Below, in pieces: positions 27,415 to 36,541 of a stretch of 64,000 nucleotides of DNA (position 1 is its first letter; every line of letters starts with the position of its first letter). The DNA is taken from positions 846,229 through 910,228 of the forward strand of contig NZ_FOTE01000001.1 of NCBI RefSeq assembly GCF_900114475.1, written 5' to 3'. This DNA comes from Paenibacillus sp. 1_12 (GTDB lineage: Bacteria > Bacillota > Bacilli > Paenibacillales > NBRC-103111). The notes under the pieces were generated by a model. It was not told the origin of the DNA, did no database searches, and worked only from the letters and a program-made list of their open reading frames with translations. The position numbers and the translations under genes are program-made.

Positions 27415-27426
27415 CAATTTGAAGGG

Positions 27427-28473
27427 ATGATGGATGGCATGGCTAGAAAGAAAAATAACACTCCTGTCATTATTTTAGCAGTAATTGTAGTTGTATTGAT
27501 AGCAGGATTCTTTATGTACAAATCCGGCGTGTTCGGCGGCAAGGCTCAAGGAAAAGTAACGGTATATTCGATTTTCCAAGAGGAAGAAGCACGTAAAATC
27601 ATGGATAAGTTTAAAGCGGATACCGGTATTGATTATGATATTTTACGTTTGCCAAGCGGTGAAGCGGTTTCACGTGTACAAAATGAAATGGGCAAACCGC
27701 AAGCTGACTTCTTGATGGGCGGCCCCGCTGATTCTCATGAGGTATTGAAAAAGGCAGGCGCATTGGAAGCCTACATTTCTCCGAATGCAAAGGATATTCC
27801 TGAGAATATGAAAGATAAAGACGGCGCTTGGACTGGTTTTTATTTGAATCCAATCGCAATCGGTATTAATACACAACGTTGGAAAGAAAAATACGGAACA
27901 GCTCCTTATCCGGAAACTTTCAAAGAATTGTTAGACCCTAAATTTAAAGGCGAAATCGGGATGTCCGATCCGGCTACATCCGGTACGTCTTACACAGCTG
28001 TTGCCTCACTAGCTCAAGTATGGGGCAAGGATGAGATGCTGAAATACATGACCCAGCTATTGCCGAACTTGAAAGAAAGACCTAAATCCGGTATCGAACC
28101 GATTCAAAAGGCTGGTAAAGGCGAATACACGATCGGTATTACCTTCCTGGGTGACCAAATCAAAGTAAAAAATCAAGGAAATCCGATTATCAGCATCGTA
28201 CCAGAAGCAGCAGGCTATGAAGTAGGCGGTCTAGCTATCGTGAAGAACGGACCTAATACCGCAGCAGCCAAGAAGCTAATGGATTATATGTTAACGGCTG
28301 AACCTGGGAAAATTTATACAGAGTCTGCTTATTCTGTCTCGGTTAAGCCAGGCGTTCCGGTTCCACCAGGCGGTGTTGATATCAAAACGACCAAATACAA
28401 TAAATCATACAGTCTATGGACTGCAGCTGAACAAAGAAAAGTATTGCAGGATGCTCTAAAAGATTTGAAATAA
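27427..28473 (+). CDS. ABC importer substrate-binding protein (FbpA/AfuA-like), membrane-anchored
   Basis: About 345 residues. The N-terminus is basic with a long hydrophobic helix (VIILAVIVVVLIAGFFMY) and no lipobox Cys, so it seems anchored by an uncleaved helix. The binding domain starts GKVTVYSIFQEEEARKIMDKF, typical of the Fbp/Afu/PotD-like class that binds ferric iron, sugar phosphates or phosphonates. GAAGGG serves several in-frame ATGs at 27427, 27430 and 27439; the true start is not fixed. First gene of the importer, followed by permease and ATPase. Confidence 0.85.
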   Translation: MMDGMARKKNNTPVIILAVIVVVLIAGFFMYKSGVFGGKAQGKVTVYSIFQEEEARKIMDKFKADTGIDYDILRLPSGEAVSRVQNEMGKPQADFLMGGPADSHEVLKKAGALEAYISPNAKDIPENMKDKDGAWTGFYLNPIAIGINTQRWKEKYGTAPYPETFKELLDPKFKGEIGMSDPATSGTSYTAVASLAQVWGKDEMLKYMTQLLPNLKERPKSGIEPIQKAGKGEYTIGITFLGDQIKVKNQGNPIISIVPEAAGYEVGGLAIVKNGPNTAAAKKLMDYMLTAEPGKIYTESAYSVSVKPGVPVPPGGVDIKTTKYNKSYSLWTAAEQRKVLQDALKDLK

Positions 28474-28557
28474 GTTGAACCATAGAGACATAGCAGGTCT
28501 ATGAAGATCCTGCTGTGTCTCCAATGGAAGATTCAGAAAGGTGGTAGCTCTCCCCCT

Positions 28558-30216
28558 ATGATGAAAGAAAAAAAAGGCATCGGGGAGTCGATCGGCCGGC
28601 TCGTCAGGGATCCCTCTTCACTCATGCTTGTATTGATTAGTTTTGTTATTTTGCTTCTATTTGTCGTCTATCCACTCGTGTTTGTCATTTTTATTCCTAG
28701 TGGCGAAGACTGGATAACCTTTTTTAGCAAGGGCCGCTACGGCACAGCACTGCTGAATACGGTGGTTAGCTCCTCGCTATCCGCAATCACAGCAACCATA
28801 TTCGGGTTCATTTATGCTTATGCTATTAATTACAGCAACATCAAAGGTAAAAAGTTTTTCCGCTTTATTGCCTTCTTACCGCTGCTAGCTCCTTCAGTCA
28901 TGAGCGGCTTGGCTTTCCTGCTATTATTCGGTCGGGGCGGCATGGTGTCCCAATATCTGAAAATGTGGTTTAATGTTGAACTGGACTTATATGGGTTACC
29001 TGGACTTTGGATTGTTCAGACCATCTCCTATTTCCCGCTTGCGTATATGACAATAACCGGCGTCCTGCGTTCGATTTCTCCGAACCTGGAGGTTGCTGCA
29101 CAAAACCTGGGTGCTCGTGGCTTCAAGCTGTTTCGCTCCATTACATTTAAGCTTGCACTTCCGGGTGTGATCAACGCCTTCTTGCTTGTAGCCATTAACT
29201 GTTTTGCCGATTTTGGGAATCCGAAGCTCATTGGGGGCAATTATACCCTCTTAGCTGTTGAAATTTATGGTGAAATCATTAATAACCAGCCTGGACTCGC
29301 TTCTGTTATGGGGATCATCCTGGTCATTCCTGCCCTGCTGGTTTTCGTTATTCAGAACAAACTATTGTCTAAAGGCTCTTATTCGACCATTACAGGTAAA
29401 CCTGTTTCCGGCCTGAATCGGGTGACAACTTCCAAAAAGACCGATATCATGCTCTTTTCGTTTAATACGTTGATGTCTATTTTCATTATTGCAATGTTTG
29501 CCATTACGATCCTGTTTGCTTTCACGAAAAACTTTGGCAGAGATAATACGTTCACGCTTGATCATATGATGAAGGTGGTATTCAGTACTTCCAGTCCTGC
29601 GGTGCTTAACAGCTTGGTGCTCTCTTTAATCAGCTCTCTGCTTGCTGTCGCGTTTGGGCTCGTATTGGCGTATGTCGTCGTACGCAAGCCATTTCCGGGC
29701 AAAAAATTGCTGGATTTCACCGCTGTGCTGCCTATCGCTTTACCGGGTACCTTCGTAGGACTCGCTTTGATCGTAGCCTTCAGCTCCGGACCGATTATTC
29801 TTCAAGGGTCTGCTGTCTTGATTATCGTAGCGATGCTGCTCAAGCAGATGCCCGTTGGTTACCGTGGACTCAGCGCTTCCTTCAAGCAAGTGGATAAATC
29901 CATTGAAGAAGCTTCCATGAATCTCGGCGCTGACAGCCGCAAGACACTGACAACGATCGTATTTCCGATGCTGCAAAAAACAATCGTCGCGAATTTCGTT
30001 TACGCGTTTATGAAAAACATGAACACCTTGAGTACCATTGTGTTTTTAATAACACCTCAATGGGTCGTTGCGGCCGTGTCCATTTTCAACTATGCAGAGA
30101 CAGGCACTTATTATTGGGCTGCCGCTGTTGCTGTGGGACTAATGGGAGCAACACTCGGTACACTCGGTATTATTAAATTGATTTTCGGTTCAAAAGTGAA
30201 AATTTTTGATTTCTAG
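28558..30216 (+). CDS. ABC transporter permease, fused double domain (FbpB/AfuB-like)
   Basis: About 552 residues and twelve predicted membrane helices made of two permease domains in tandem. Each has an EAA-type loop: VAAQNLGARGFKLFRSI near 190 and EEASMNLGADSRKTLTTI near 460. The fused layout is standard for the iron / hexose-phosphate / AEP type importers. The start is ATG 28558 or 28561; an upstream open frame is unlikely to be translated. Confidence 0.9.
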   Translation: MMKEKKGIGESIGRLVRDPSSLMLVLISFVILLLFVVYPLVFVIFIPSGEDWITFFSKGRYGTALLNTVVSSSLSAITATIFGFIYAYAINYSNIKGKKFFRFIAFLPLLAPSVMSGLAFLLLFGRGGMVSQYLKMWFNVELDLYGLPGLWIVQTISYFPLAYMTITGVLRSISPNLEVAAQNLGARGFKLFRSITFKLALPGVINAFLLVAINCFADFGNPKLIGGNYTLLAVEIYGEIINNQPGLASVMGIILVIPALLVFVIQNKLLSKGSYSTITGKPVSGLNRVTTSKKTDIMLFSFNTLMSIFIIAMFAITILFAFTKNFGRDNTFTLDHMMKVVFSTSSPAVLNSLVLSLISSLLAVAFGLVLAYVVVRKPFPGKKLLDFTAVLPIALPGTFVGLALIVAFSSGPIILQGSAVLIIVAMLLKQMPVGYRGLSASFKQVDKSIEEASMNLGADSRKTLTTIVFPMLQKTIVANFVYAFMKNMNTLSTIVFLITPQWVVAAVSIFNYAETGTYYWAAAVAVGLMGATLGTLGIIKLIFGSKVKIFDF

Positions 30217-30234
30217 AGGTAGGGAGTGGGAATA

Positions 30235-31317
30235 ATGGGAACAGAAGTGTTGCTGGATCTCAAAAACGTGAATAAAGTGTTCGGTGTCAATCACGTTTTG
30301 AAAAATATTAACTTGCAGATTGAACGAGGCAAATTCATTACTTTCCTGGGTCCAAGCGGCTGCGGAAAGACGACCCTGCTGCGTTCTATCGCAGGCTTCT
30401 ATACAGTGGATGAAGGTGAAATCTGGATAGATGGGAAGCTAATGAATGATCTTCCTCCTTATAAACGAGGAACCCCCATGGTATTCCAGGAATATGCGCT
30501 GTTTCCTCATATGACCGTATTCGATAATGTGGCTTACGGATTGGATGTTCAAAAGCGCCCTGAAGGTGAAATCCAGGATCGGGTGAAATCAGCCTTAGCC
30601 AAAGTGAAGCTAACTGGACTGGAGGAACGTTATCCGCACCAGATGTCCGGTGGCCAGCAGCAGCGTGTAGCTATGGCCCGTGCGCTCGTCATGGACTCTC
30701 CGATTATTTTGCTGGATGAGCCGCTAAGTAATTTGGACGCCAAGCTGCGTGAAGAGGTACGGGTTGAATTGAGAAATATTCAGCTTGATTTGGGCTTAAC
30801 GGTCATCTACGTGACCCATGATCAGGTTGAGGCTTTATCGATGTCGGACCATATCGTCGTCTTTAATAAAGGGGCAATCGATCAGTACGGCACACCTCAT
30901 GAAATCTATTACAAGCCGCGTACCCAATATGTAGCTGATTTTATTGGAACAACGAATTTTGTCGAGGCCGTCATTTTGCAGATTGATGGTGATAAGGCCA
31001 CTGTAAAATACGGCAAAAATAATGATACCGTTACCGTCCAAACCAATGAGCAGGTTACGATTGGAGAGAATGTTCTGTTAAGTGTCCGTCCGGAGTCGAT
31101 GCGTATCAACGATCCAAGTGAGGATGGCTTTAACATCGCTGGAGTCGTCGTCACTTCCTCCATGTTTCTCGGTGAAAAGGAGCGTTATTTCCTTGCAGGC
31201 GATGAAGGTAAAGAATGGATTGTCGATGTGTATGACATTGGTCAGACTTCTTACGAGGGTATCGTAAAAATACATGCTGCAGCTAATAAAATTCATTTGA
31301 TTAAAATCAGCAATTGA
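30235..31317 (+). CDS. ABC transporter ATP-binding protein (FbpC/AfuC-like)
   Basis: About 360 residues. Walker A GPSGCGKTT, Q-loop FQEYALFPHMTV, signature MSGGQQQRVAMARAL, Walker B ILLDEPLSNLDAK and switch His in VTHDQVEA; the last 110 residues are a TOBE regulatory domain. ATG 30235 has GGGAG upstream. Completes the importer with the permease and the binding protein before it. Confidence 0.93.
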   Translation: MGTEVLLDLKNVNKVFGVNHVLKNINLQIERGKFITFLGPSGCGKTTLLRSIAGFYTVDEGEIWIDGKLMNDLPPYKRGTPMVFQEYALFPHMTVFDNVAYGLDVQKRPEGEIQDRVKSALAKVKLTGLEERYPHQMSGGQQQRVAMARALVMDSPIILLDEPLSNLDAKLREEVRVELRNIQLDLGLTVIYVTHDQVEALSMSDHIVVFNKGAIDQYGTPHEIYYKPRTQYVADFIGTTNFVEAVILQIDGDKATVKYGKNNDTVTVQTNEQVTIGENVLLSVRPESMRINDPSEDGFNIAGVVVTSSMFLGEKERYFLAGDEGKEWIVDVYDIGQTSYEGIVKIHAAANKIHLIKISN

Positions 31318-31400
31318 AATAAATTAAATGAAGAATATCTTATTTTAATAAGAAAAGCTTCTGATCGAAAGCTTTACGACAAGGAAACATGCGTGTGATT

Positions 31401-31430
31401 AAAAAAGGAAAACAGTCGTTTTCCTTTTTT
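31401..31430 (+). terminator. Terminator between the ATPase and second binding protein genes
   Basis: AAAAAAGGAAAAC (31401-31413), AGTC loop, GTTTTCCTTTTTT (31418-31430): a perfect stem with built-in T-run. It likely reduces or stops read-through into the gene at 31460. Confidence 0.85.
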
Positions 31431-31459
31431 AGCTTTTTATGTGAAAGGAGGCGGTTGGC

Positions 31460-32473
31460 ATGTGGAAAAAGGGAATTGGCATCTTGATTTTGTTGGCCAT
31501 CATACTTGCAGGATACTCCTATTTCTCTGTAAATAAAAATAACCAGCCGCTAAAAGTTTACGTTATTTTTCAGGAAGATGAAGGCCGGATTTTGCTGGAA
31601 AAGTTCAAAAAACAGACCGATCAAGCGTATGAAATCATCCGTATGTCAAGTGGAGAAGCCAGCTATCATCTAATGACGATGAATAAAAGCGGAATTGATG
31701 TCGTGCTCGGTGGACCCGCCGATCTTCATGAACAATTAAGAAATAGCGGCAAATCCGAACGCTACTTCTCCCAGATGAACGATAAAATTCCGCTGCAGTA
31801 TAAAAATAAAGAAGGCTATTGGACAGGCATGTACATGGGAGCGCTTGCGATCGGTGTCAATCAACAAGTATGGCAGCACGATTCTAAGCTGGCCTCGATT
31901 CCGCTGCCGCAGCGATATGAAGACTTACTCCTCCCTGAGTTAAAAGGAAAGATAGAAATCCCTGACCCGGAAACCTCCGGCACCGGATATACGCTATTGG
32001 CCTCTCTTGCGCAGCAGCGGGGAGAGGATGAAGCTATTCAATTGATGCAAGCTTTAAAGAAACAAAGCTCATCGACTACATTCGCGGGAATTACCTCAGC
32101 CCAGCGGCTTGCTGTAGGCGATGTAGCCGCCGTCGTGTGCTTTTTGGGTGATCAGCTTCGCTTTACGAATTCAGGCTATGACATCAACTCCTATATTCCT
32201 CCTCAGGCTGGTTGGGAAATCGGAGCCGTGTCCATCCTGAAAAGCGGGAACAACACGACAGCAGCCAAAAAGCTCGTCGATTTTGTTCTGTCCAAGGACG
32301 CACAAACCGATTACATGAATGCCGCGTTCTCGCTCCCTGTACTTCCAGACATTCCGGTTCATCCATTGCTATCCCATGTGAAGCTGGAGAACCTGCTGGT
32401 TACGTACCGCTTTGATGTTGCCGCCCAGCGTCGGGAGCAGCTGCTGAGCCGGTGGCGATCTGTTAAGGAATGA
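31460..32473 (+). CDS. Second substrate-binding protein of the Fbp/Afu type, membrane-anchored
   Basis: A 337-residue paralogue of the binding protein at 27427: LKVYVIFQEDEGRILLEKF matches its VTVYSIFQEEEARKIMDKF, and the GGPAD and SGTGYT blocks are shared. It too has an N-terminal helix (IGILILLAIILAGYSYF) without a lipobox Cys. AAAGGAGG before the ATG is strong. It is separated from the importer by a terminator, so it may be expressed at another level, for example as a sensor subunit for the kinase at 25151. Confidence 0.85.
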   Translation: MWKKGIGILILLAIILAGYSYFSVNKNNQPLKVYVIFQEDEGRILLEKFKKQTDQAYEIIRMSSGEASYHLMTMNKSGIDVVLGGPADLHEQLRNSGKSERYFSQMNDKIPLQYKNKEGYWTGMYMGALAIGVNQQVWQHDSKLASIPLPQRYEDLLLPELKGKIEIPDPETSGTGYTLLASLAQQRGEDEAIQLMQALKKQSSSTTFAGITSAQRLAVGDVAAVVCFLGDQLRFTNSGYDINSYIPPQAGWEIGAVSILKSGNNTTAAKKLVDFVLSKDAQTDYMNAAFSLPVLPDIPVHPLLSHVKLENLLVTYRFDVAAQRREQLLSRWRSVKE

Positions 32474-32608
32474 CATCGCACACAAATCTGGACCTGACAC
32501 GGATTCAGCATGAGCTATCTGAGAAATGTACGAGACGCACGGCTAAGGGTTGGCACAAGCAGTTATTTTTAATTTTCAAGTCCCAAGATATACGCACTGA
32601 TTTAGAAA

Positions 32609-32653
32609 AAATAACCTTCCGATCCACTTTCACATTGGATCAGAAGGTTATTT
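32609..32653 (+). terminator. Terminator after the second binding protein gene
   Basis: AAATAACCTTC...GATCCA pairs with TGGATC...GAAGGTTATTT, and a T-rich tail follows. An open frame that spans it (32470-32721) is therefore not a gene. Nothing else is seen between 32474 and 32745. Confidence 0.8.
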
Positions 32654-32745
32654 ACATTTTATGGGATAAATTACATCATTCCGCAACTTTGATGAGGTCA
32701 TTCCCAATTGTACAGTTGTAGATAGGGCTACCCGCCCGATCGGCT

Positions 32746-33633
32746 CTAGAAATCCGGTCTAGTGCCAATCACAACGGTGGCGTCCAGTTCGTCAGAACTG
32801 GTCATCTGCGGAATCAACCCGTTGCAAGCGAAGATCTCGACTGTCTGCGGTGCCTGCCTCTGACTAGTCTCGACCAGCAGGTGACCCCCTGGCGCCAGCC
32901 AGAGTGGCGCCGCTGCTGCCACTCGCCGCTGGACGTCCAGTCCGTCCGCACCCCCGTCGAGCGCAATCCACGCCTCATGGATGCGAGCTTCCGGGGGAAG
33001 CAGTCTGATCGCTTCGGTGGGTACGTAGGGAGCGTTAGCGACCAGAATATCGACACGACCCTGCAGTTCGACGGGCAGCGGATCATAGAGGTCACCTTCG
33101 TACACGTGACCGCCGACGGCCGTGACGTTGCGATGGGCACACCGTACTGCAGTAGGGTCGATCTCGACGGCGTACAGCTCGATCCGATCTAGAGCTGCCA
33201 CCAGCGCGGTGCCCAACGCGCCTGAGCCGCAGCACAGGTCCACTACCACAGCCCTTGAGCGAGCGAGGGCGATTGCCTGGCGGACAAGAAACTCGGTACG
33301 TTGGCGGGGTACGAACACTCCGGGGTCCACCGCTATCCGCAGACCGCAGAACTCCGCCCAGCCGATGACGTGCTCGAGGGGCAAACCAGCGGATCTTCGG
33401 TCCACCATCGCAGCGAGGTCGGCCAATGTCTGTGCCGCGGAAATGAGTAAACGGGTCTCATCTTCAGCAAAAACACAACCGGAAGCCCGAAGCCTATTGA
33501 CGATGATTGAATAAGTGATATCTCCATGAAAGTCGCCACAATTAACCAATGATGCCACCCTAGCTTGGAGTGCTGTACCACCATCAACATCAATGTATTT
33601 TCCGATGCTCGATGCTGCTTTTCTTAAGTCCAT
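32746..33633 (-). CDS. PrmC-related putative protein N5-glutamine methyltransferase, atypical base composition
   Basis: About 295 residues. SAM motif I is VVDLCCGSGALGTAL near 145, and the catalytic NxPY-type motif appears as NAPY near 215, as in the PrmC-related group that is mostly actinobacterial (TIGR03704-like, from memory). HVIGWAEFCGLRIAVDPGVFVPRQRTEF is the typical centre (residues about 100-128). From about 33430 to the 3' end the DNA is strikingly G+C-rich, unlike the neighbours, while the first 60-70 codons are A+T-richer and include about 40 extra residues. ATG 33633 has GGGGG upstream. Likely horizontally acquired and chimeric. The target protein is unknown. Confidence 0.8.
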   Translation of the reverse strand: MDLRKAASSIGKYIDVDGGTALQARVASLVNCGDFHGDITYSIIVNRLRASGCVFAEDETRLLISAAQTLADLAAMVDRRSAGLPLEHVIGWAEFCGLRIAVDPGVFVPRQRTEFLVRQAIALARSRAVVVDLCCGSGALGTALVAALDRIELYAVEIDPTAVRCAHRNVTAVGGHVYEGDLYDPLPVELQGRVDILVANAPYVPTEAIRLLPPEARIHEAWIALDGGADGLDVQRRVAAAAPLWLAPGGHLLVETSQRQAPQTVEIFACNGLIPQMTSSDELDATVVIGTRPDF

Positions 33634-33829
33634 AAATTCCCCCTTACTAAAAATGGATAATAAATTCATTTTATCCCCATCGGAGTTTACTGGACAGGTA
33701 CAAATTCGTTATAAGAAACTATACTGTCCGATCAAAAAAAGAGAACGTTCCCGCGCCTTGGCTCGGGTAAAGTCCTCTACAATTTTTGATCATTTTCAAT
33801 AAAGCATATACGCTTGCCGTTTATATTTT

Positions 33830-33964
33830 TTCGACAAACTCGGTAACAAGGTCAAAGAAAATGGGATGTTAATCACACCACAAATCGCCGCAGAGCAAAT
33901 CATAAAATTATTATTAAGTGACCGATTTACACAAGGAGCTATCATCGAAAATTTATACGCATGA
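33830..33964 (+). pseudogene. Remnant: C-terminal piece of an SDR-like gene
   Basis: In one frame, 44 codons read FDKLGNKVKENGMLITPQI...SDRFTQGAIIENLYA and a stop, which resembles the end of SDR enzymes. No start, cofactor site or catalytic motif is present; upstream the frame degrades. Read as a dead fragment. From 33634 to 33829 I recognise nothing else. Confidence 0.5.
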
Positions 33965-34015
33965 CTTCGAGCGCGTTCTAACTTGTATGATCTATTCATG
34001 AGGAGGCCCTTGACT

Positions 34016-34115
34016 ATGGATCCGAGTTAACGATTCAGCAGGTTGCATCCCGAACGGGTTTAAGTGTACATACTTTCGTTTTTATGAGCGAGTCGGTTTG
34101 ATGGACCCGATCCAT
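34016..34115 (+). pseudogene. Remnant: N-terminus of a MerR family regulator
   Basis: After GGAGG and ATG 34016 the text reads MD(P), then LTIQQVASRTGLSVHT, then [12 protein letters not shown], the classic MerR helix-turn-helix. Each junction needs a frame change: one base missing after the first codons and a second shift in the T(L)RFYE region. The rest of the gene is gone and the sequence runs directly into an aldo/keto reductase remnant. Confidence 0.65.
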
Positions 34116-34346
34116 CGAACAAGCAATTGACGGAAGCCTGAGACGGCTCGGTACCGATTATATCGATTTATATTTTGCCCACATTGATGATGTAGAAACT
34201 TCGCTTGAGGAGATATTGGAAGCATTCGATAGGCTTGTCCGTGCTGGAAAAGTAAGGGCAAGCCAGAACAGCTTCAGGAGAATCTGGATCCCCTGAACAT
34301 CCAGCTAAGTCAGGAGCATCTTCACAGGCTTCGAACAGCTGGTTAG
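34111..34346 (+). pseudogene. Remnant: aldo/keto reductase gene with internal deletion
   Basis: The first part reads [20 protein letters not shown] and ...[18 protein letters not shown], the mid-section of an aldo/keto reductase. The second part, in another frame, reads [20 protein letters not shown] and a stop, the family's C-terminal end. The N-terminus and about half of the protein between the two parts are missing. The stretch 34347-34593 contains only a G+C-rich hairpin (34381-34403) without a T-run. Confidence 0.7.
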
Positions 34347-34593
34347 TCAAACGGCTTCCAATAATTCCGTCTGGTTAAATCGGCCGTCACATTGTGGCGG
34401 CCGCAATCCTCACTAACACCTTCTTAGCTATTTAGCAATGACCCTCAATATTAACAATTGCTGTAAAGCAGCTTCACGTATCCCCATTATTTTGATATGC
34501 TTTAAGTACTGTACAACCCTTAAAGACGGCAGTATACTGAGAAGAATGCCCTCTAATAACAATGTGGCTTACACCTATGACAAACTGATCTGC

Positions 34594-35199
34594 CTACGCT
34601 ATCATTTCATAAATTCCTATTACAATTAACAAAATGCCACCAATCCTCTCAGCATACTGGCTCACCCAGGTTTTCGCAGCCATAAAGCCTAACCGCGTGC
34701 CGCCATATATAAAGAGAATTGAAAACAACCCTGCAGCAAGTGTCGTCCATAGAGGGGAAACCCCTGTCGCTCCTGCTCCAAATCCGGTTGCCATATTGTT
34801 CAGAGCCAAAGCCAAACCCAAGGTAAGTGATTCCTTCCACGAAATTACCTTATTAAGATCAATGTCAGCAGTTGAAGGGTGATGGATAACATCAATCAGA
34901 TTAGGGCTGTCAGAAGCAGGTGGTTCCGGGAGCTTAGCACGCCAACTGCTGATTAAACCCCAAATCCCGATTATGAGGATCATGCATGCACCCAGCAAGT
35001 TTGCGGCAAATCCTGAAATAAATTCCGTCACGTAATCCCCAAGTGCTATGGATACATATGTACCCAGCATCGTAATAACGGCAATAATCCCATTGGATAA
35101 CGCTGGTATCTTGGTCGAGCGGATACCAAATGAAATACCTATCCCCAGATTATCCAGATTTGAGGCTAAAGCAATGAAGATTATGGAAATCCAATGCAT
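34594..35199 (-). CDS. ytaF: Sporulation membrane protein YtaF (MntP-like)
   Basis: A 201-residue integral membrane protein with about six helices. It has ASNLDNLGIGISFGIR near the N-terminus and the related ALALNNMATGFGAGATG after the loop; these repeated Asn/Asp-containing motifs are shared by the YtaF/MntP family of putative manganese exporters. YtaF is named for expression during sporulation; its transport role is not proven. ATG 35199 has GGGGAC upstream. It ends in the remnant region. Confidence 0.85.
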   Translation of the reverse strand: MHWISIIFIALASNLDNLGIGISFGIRSTKIPALSNGIIAVITMLGTYVSIALGDYVTEFISGFAANLLGACMILIIGIWGLISSWRAKLPEPPASDSPNLIDVIHHPSTADIDLNKVISWKESLTLGLALALNNMATGFGAGATGVSPLWTTLAAGLFSILFIYGGTRLGFMAAKTWVSQYAERIGGILLIVIGIYEMIA

Positions 35200-35326
35200 G
35201 CCGATGTCCCCATTCCATTAAAATGAATACCATCTCCTACCATATGCTGCCCCGCCCAGATGGTGAATGATTGGGATCATAAGCGCCCACATTTTTGGGG
35301 GTAGCCAGCGGAAAAGCATATGAAAA

Positions 35327-35357
35327 TGAGTCCATGCATTGGGGATTGCATGACTCA
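35327..35357 (+). other. Hairpin upstream of rodA
   Basis: TGAGTC-C-ATGCA (35327-35338) pairs with TGCATGACTCA (35347-35357), an 11-bp stem with one bulge and an 8-base loop. There is no T-run. It could be a leader structure of the SEDS gene or an old repeat end; role unknown. Confidence 0.35.
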
Positions 35358-35407
35358 GAGCATGCTGGGACATGTAAATACAACATCATGGTTGACGGAG
35401 TGATTAA

Positions 35408-36541
35408 ATGAAAGAAAAATTAAAACGGCTGGATCAACCCATCATTTGGGTTTTGCTCAGCTTTCTCTGCATAAGTACGGCTGTTATATTCAGTGCCACT
35501 ACAGGAACCAGCTACAATGGTCTGCATATTAACAATGCCATTACCTTCGGTATACTTTTTTTCGTTATGATCGGTATCGCACTTATCGACTACAGGATTT
35601 TCGTCAATCATCTCTCGATTATTATTTACGTTGTTGGCCTCATCCTGCTCTTGTTAGTCATAGCGAAGGGAATGGATATTAATGGTTCCAAACGTTGGTT
35701 GAACCTCGGTTTTATGGCCTTTCAGCCTTCGGAAATCATGAAGATTTGTGTTATTTTATTGCTCGCCAAATGGATGAAAAAAAGAGAGGGCGATTCTTTG
35801 CACCTACTCAAGGATCTCCTTCCGATGGGGATTATCGTATTTATTCCTTTTTTCATTGTGCTTCAACAGCCCGACCTTGGAACATCCATTGTATTTGTAT
35901 CGATATTTATTGGGATGATCTGGATAGGAAATATTCGTCTGGCACACGTGGTCATTGGACTTATTACGATAGGTATCCTTGCTGCAGGAATAACATCCCT
36001 GTATTTGTCCGAGTCTCCCCTATTTTCTAAAATCGTGAAGCCGCACCAGATGCAGCGGATTCAGACCTTCTTGGATCCCAAAAATGACCCGGACAATAGC
36101 TGGCATGTGGTGAATTCTATCAAGGCGATTTCTGCCGGGCAGCTGACTGGCGACGGTTATCTTAAGGGAGCATTGGTCCACAGAGGATACATCCCCTATG
36201 ATTACGCAGATTCGATCTTTGTTGTAGTAGGCGAGGAATTCGGGTTTCTTGGAGCCTCCGCTCTGCTGCTGCTCTATTTCATCTTAATTTATAGAATGAT
36301 TCGGATCGCGATCGATCGCTCTGAATTGGAGGGTACTTACGTTGTTATTGGTGTCATATCCATGTTTACACTGCAAATATTTGAAAATATTGCTATGCAT
36401 ATCGGTTTAATGCCATTAACCGGCATTGCGCTGCCGTTTATCAGTTATGGCGGCAGCTCTCTTTTAACGAATATGATCTCGATGGGCCTTGTATTAAGCG
36501 TTAAAATCCATCAGACTCCTGAAAGAATCTATTCAGACTGA
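35408..36541 (+). CDS. rodA: RodA/FtsW-type SEDS protein (peptidoglycan glycosyltransferase)
   Basis: A 377-residue polytopic protein (about ten helices) of the SEDS family, which polymerises peptidoglycan with a class B PBP. Family blocks: RWLNLGFMAFQPSEIMKI near 100, LQQPDLGTS near 155, GDGYLKGALVHRGYIPYDYADSIF near 250 and MPLTGIALPFISYGGSS near 335. The wording is closer to RodA than FtsW or SpoVE. Ribosome site GGAG. Its stop overlaps the 3' end of the convergent helicase gene by 13 bases. No partner PBP gene is nearby. Confidence 0.8.
   Translation: MKEKLKRLDQPIIWVLLSFLCISTAVIFSATTGTSYNGLHINNAITFGILFFVMIGIALIDYRIFVNHLSIIIYVVGLILLLLVIAKGMDINGSKRWLNLGFMAFQPSEIMKICVILLLAKWMKKREGDSLHLLKDLLPMGIIVFIPFFIVLQQPDLGTSIVFVSIFIGMIWIGNIRLAHVVIGLITIGILAAGITSLYLSESPLFSKIVKPHQMQRIQTFLDPKNDPDNSWHVVNSIKAISAGQLTGDGYLKGALVHRGYIPYDYADSIFVVVGEEFGFLGASALLLLYFILIYRMIRIAIDRSELEGTYVVIGVISMFTLQIFENIAMHIGLMPLTGIALPFISYGGSSLLTNMISMGLVLSVKIHQTPERIYSD

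Noticed and set aside
32470-32721. 83-codon frame after the second binding protein
   Set aside because: Contains a strong terminator hairpin and no ribosome site.
34381-34403. CGGCCG...CGGCCG hairpin taken as a terminator
   Set aside because: No T-run and no intact gene ends immediately upstream on either strand.
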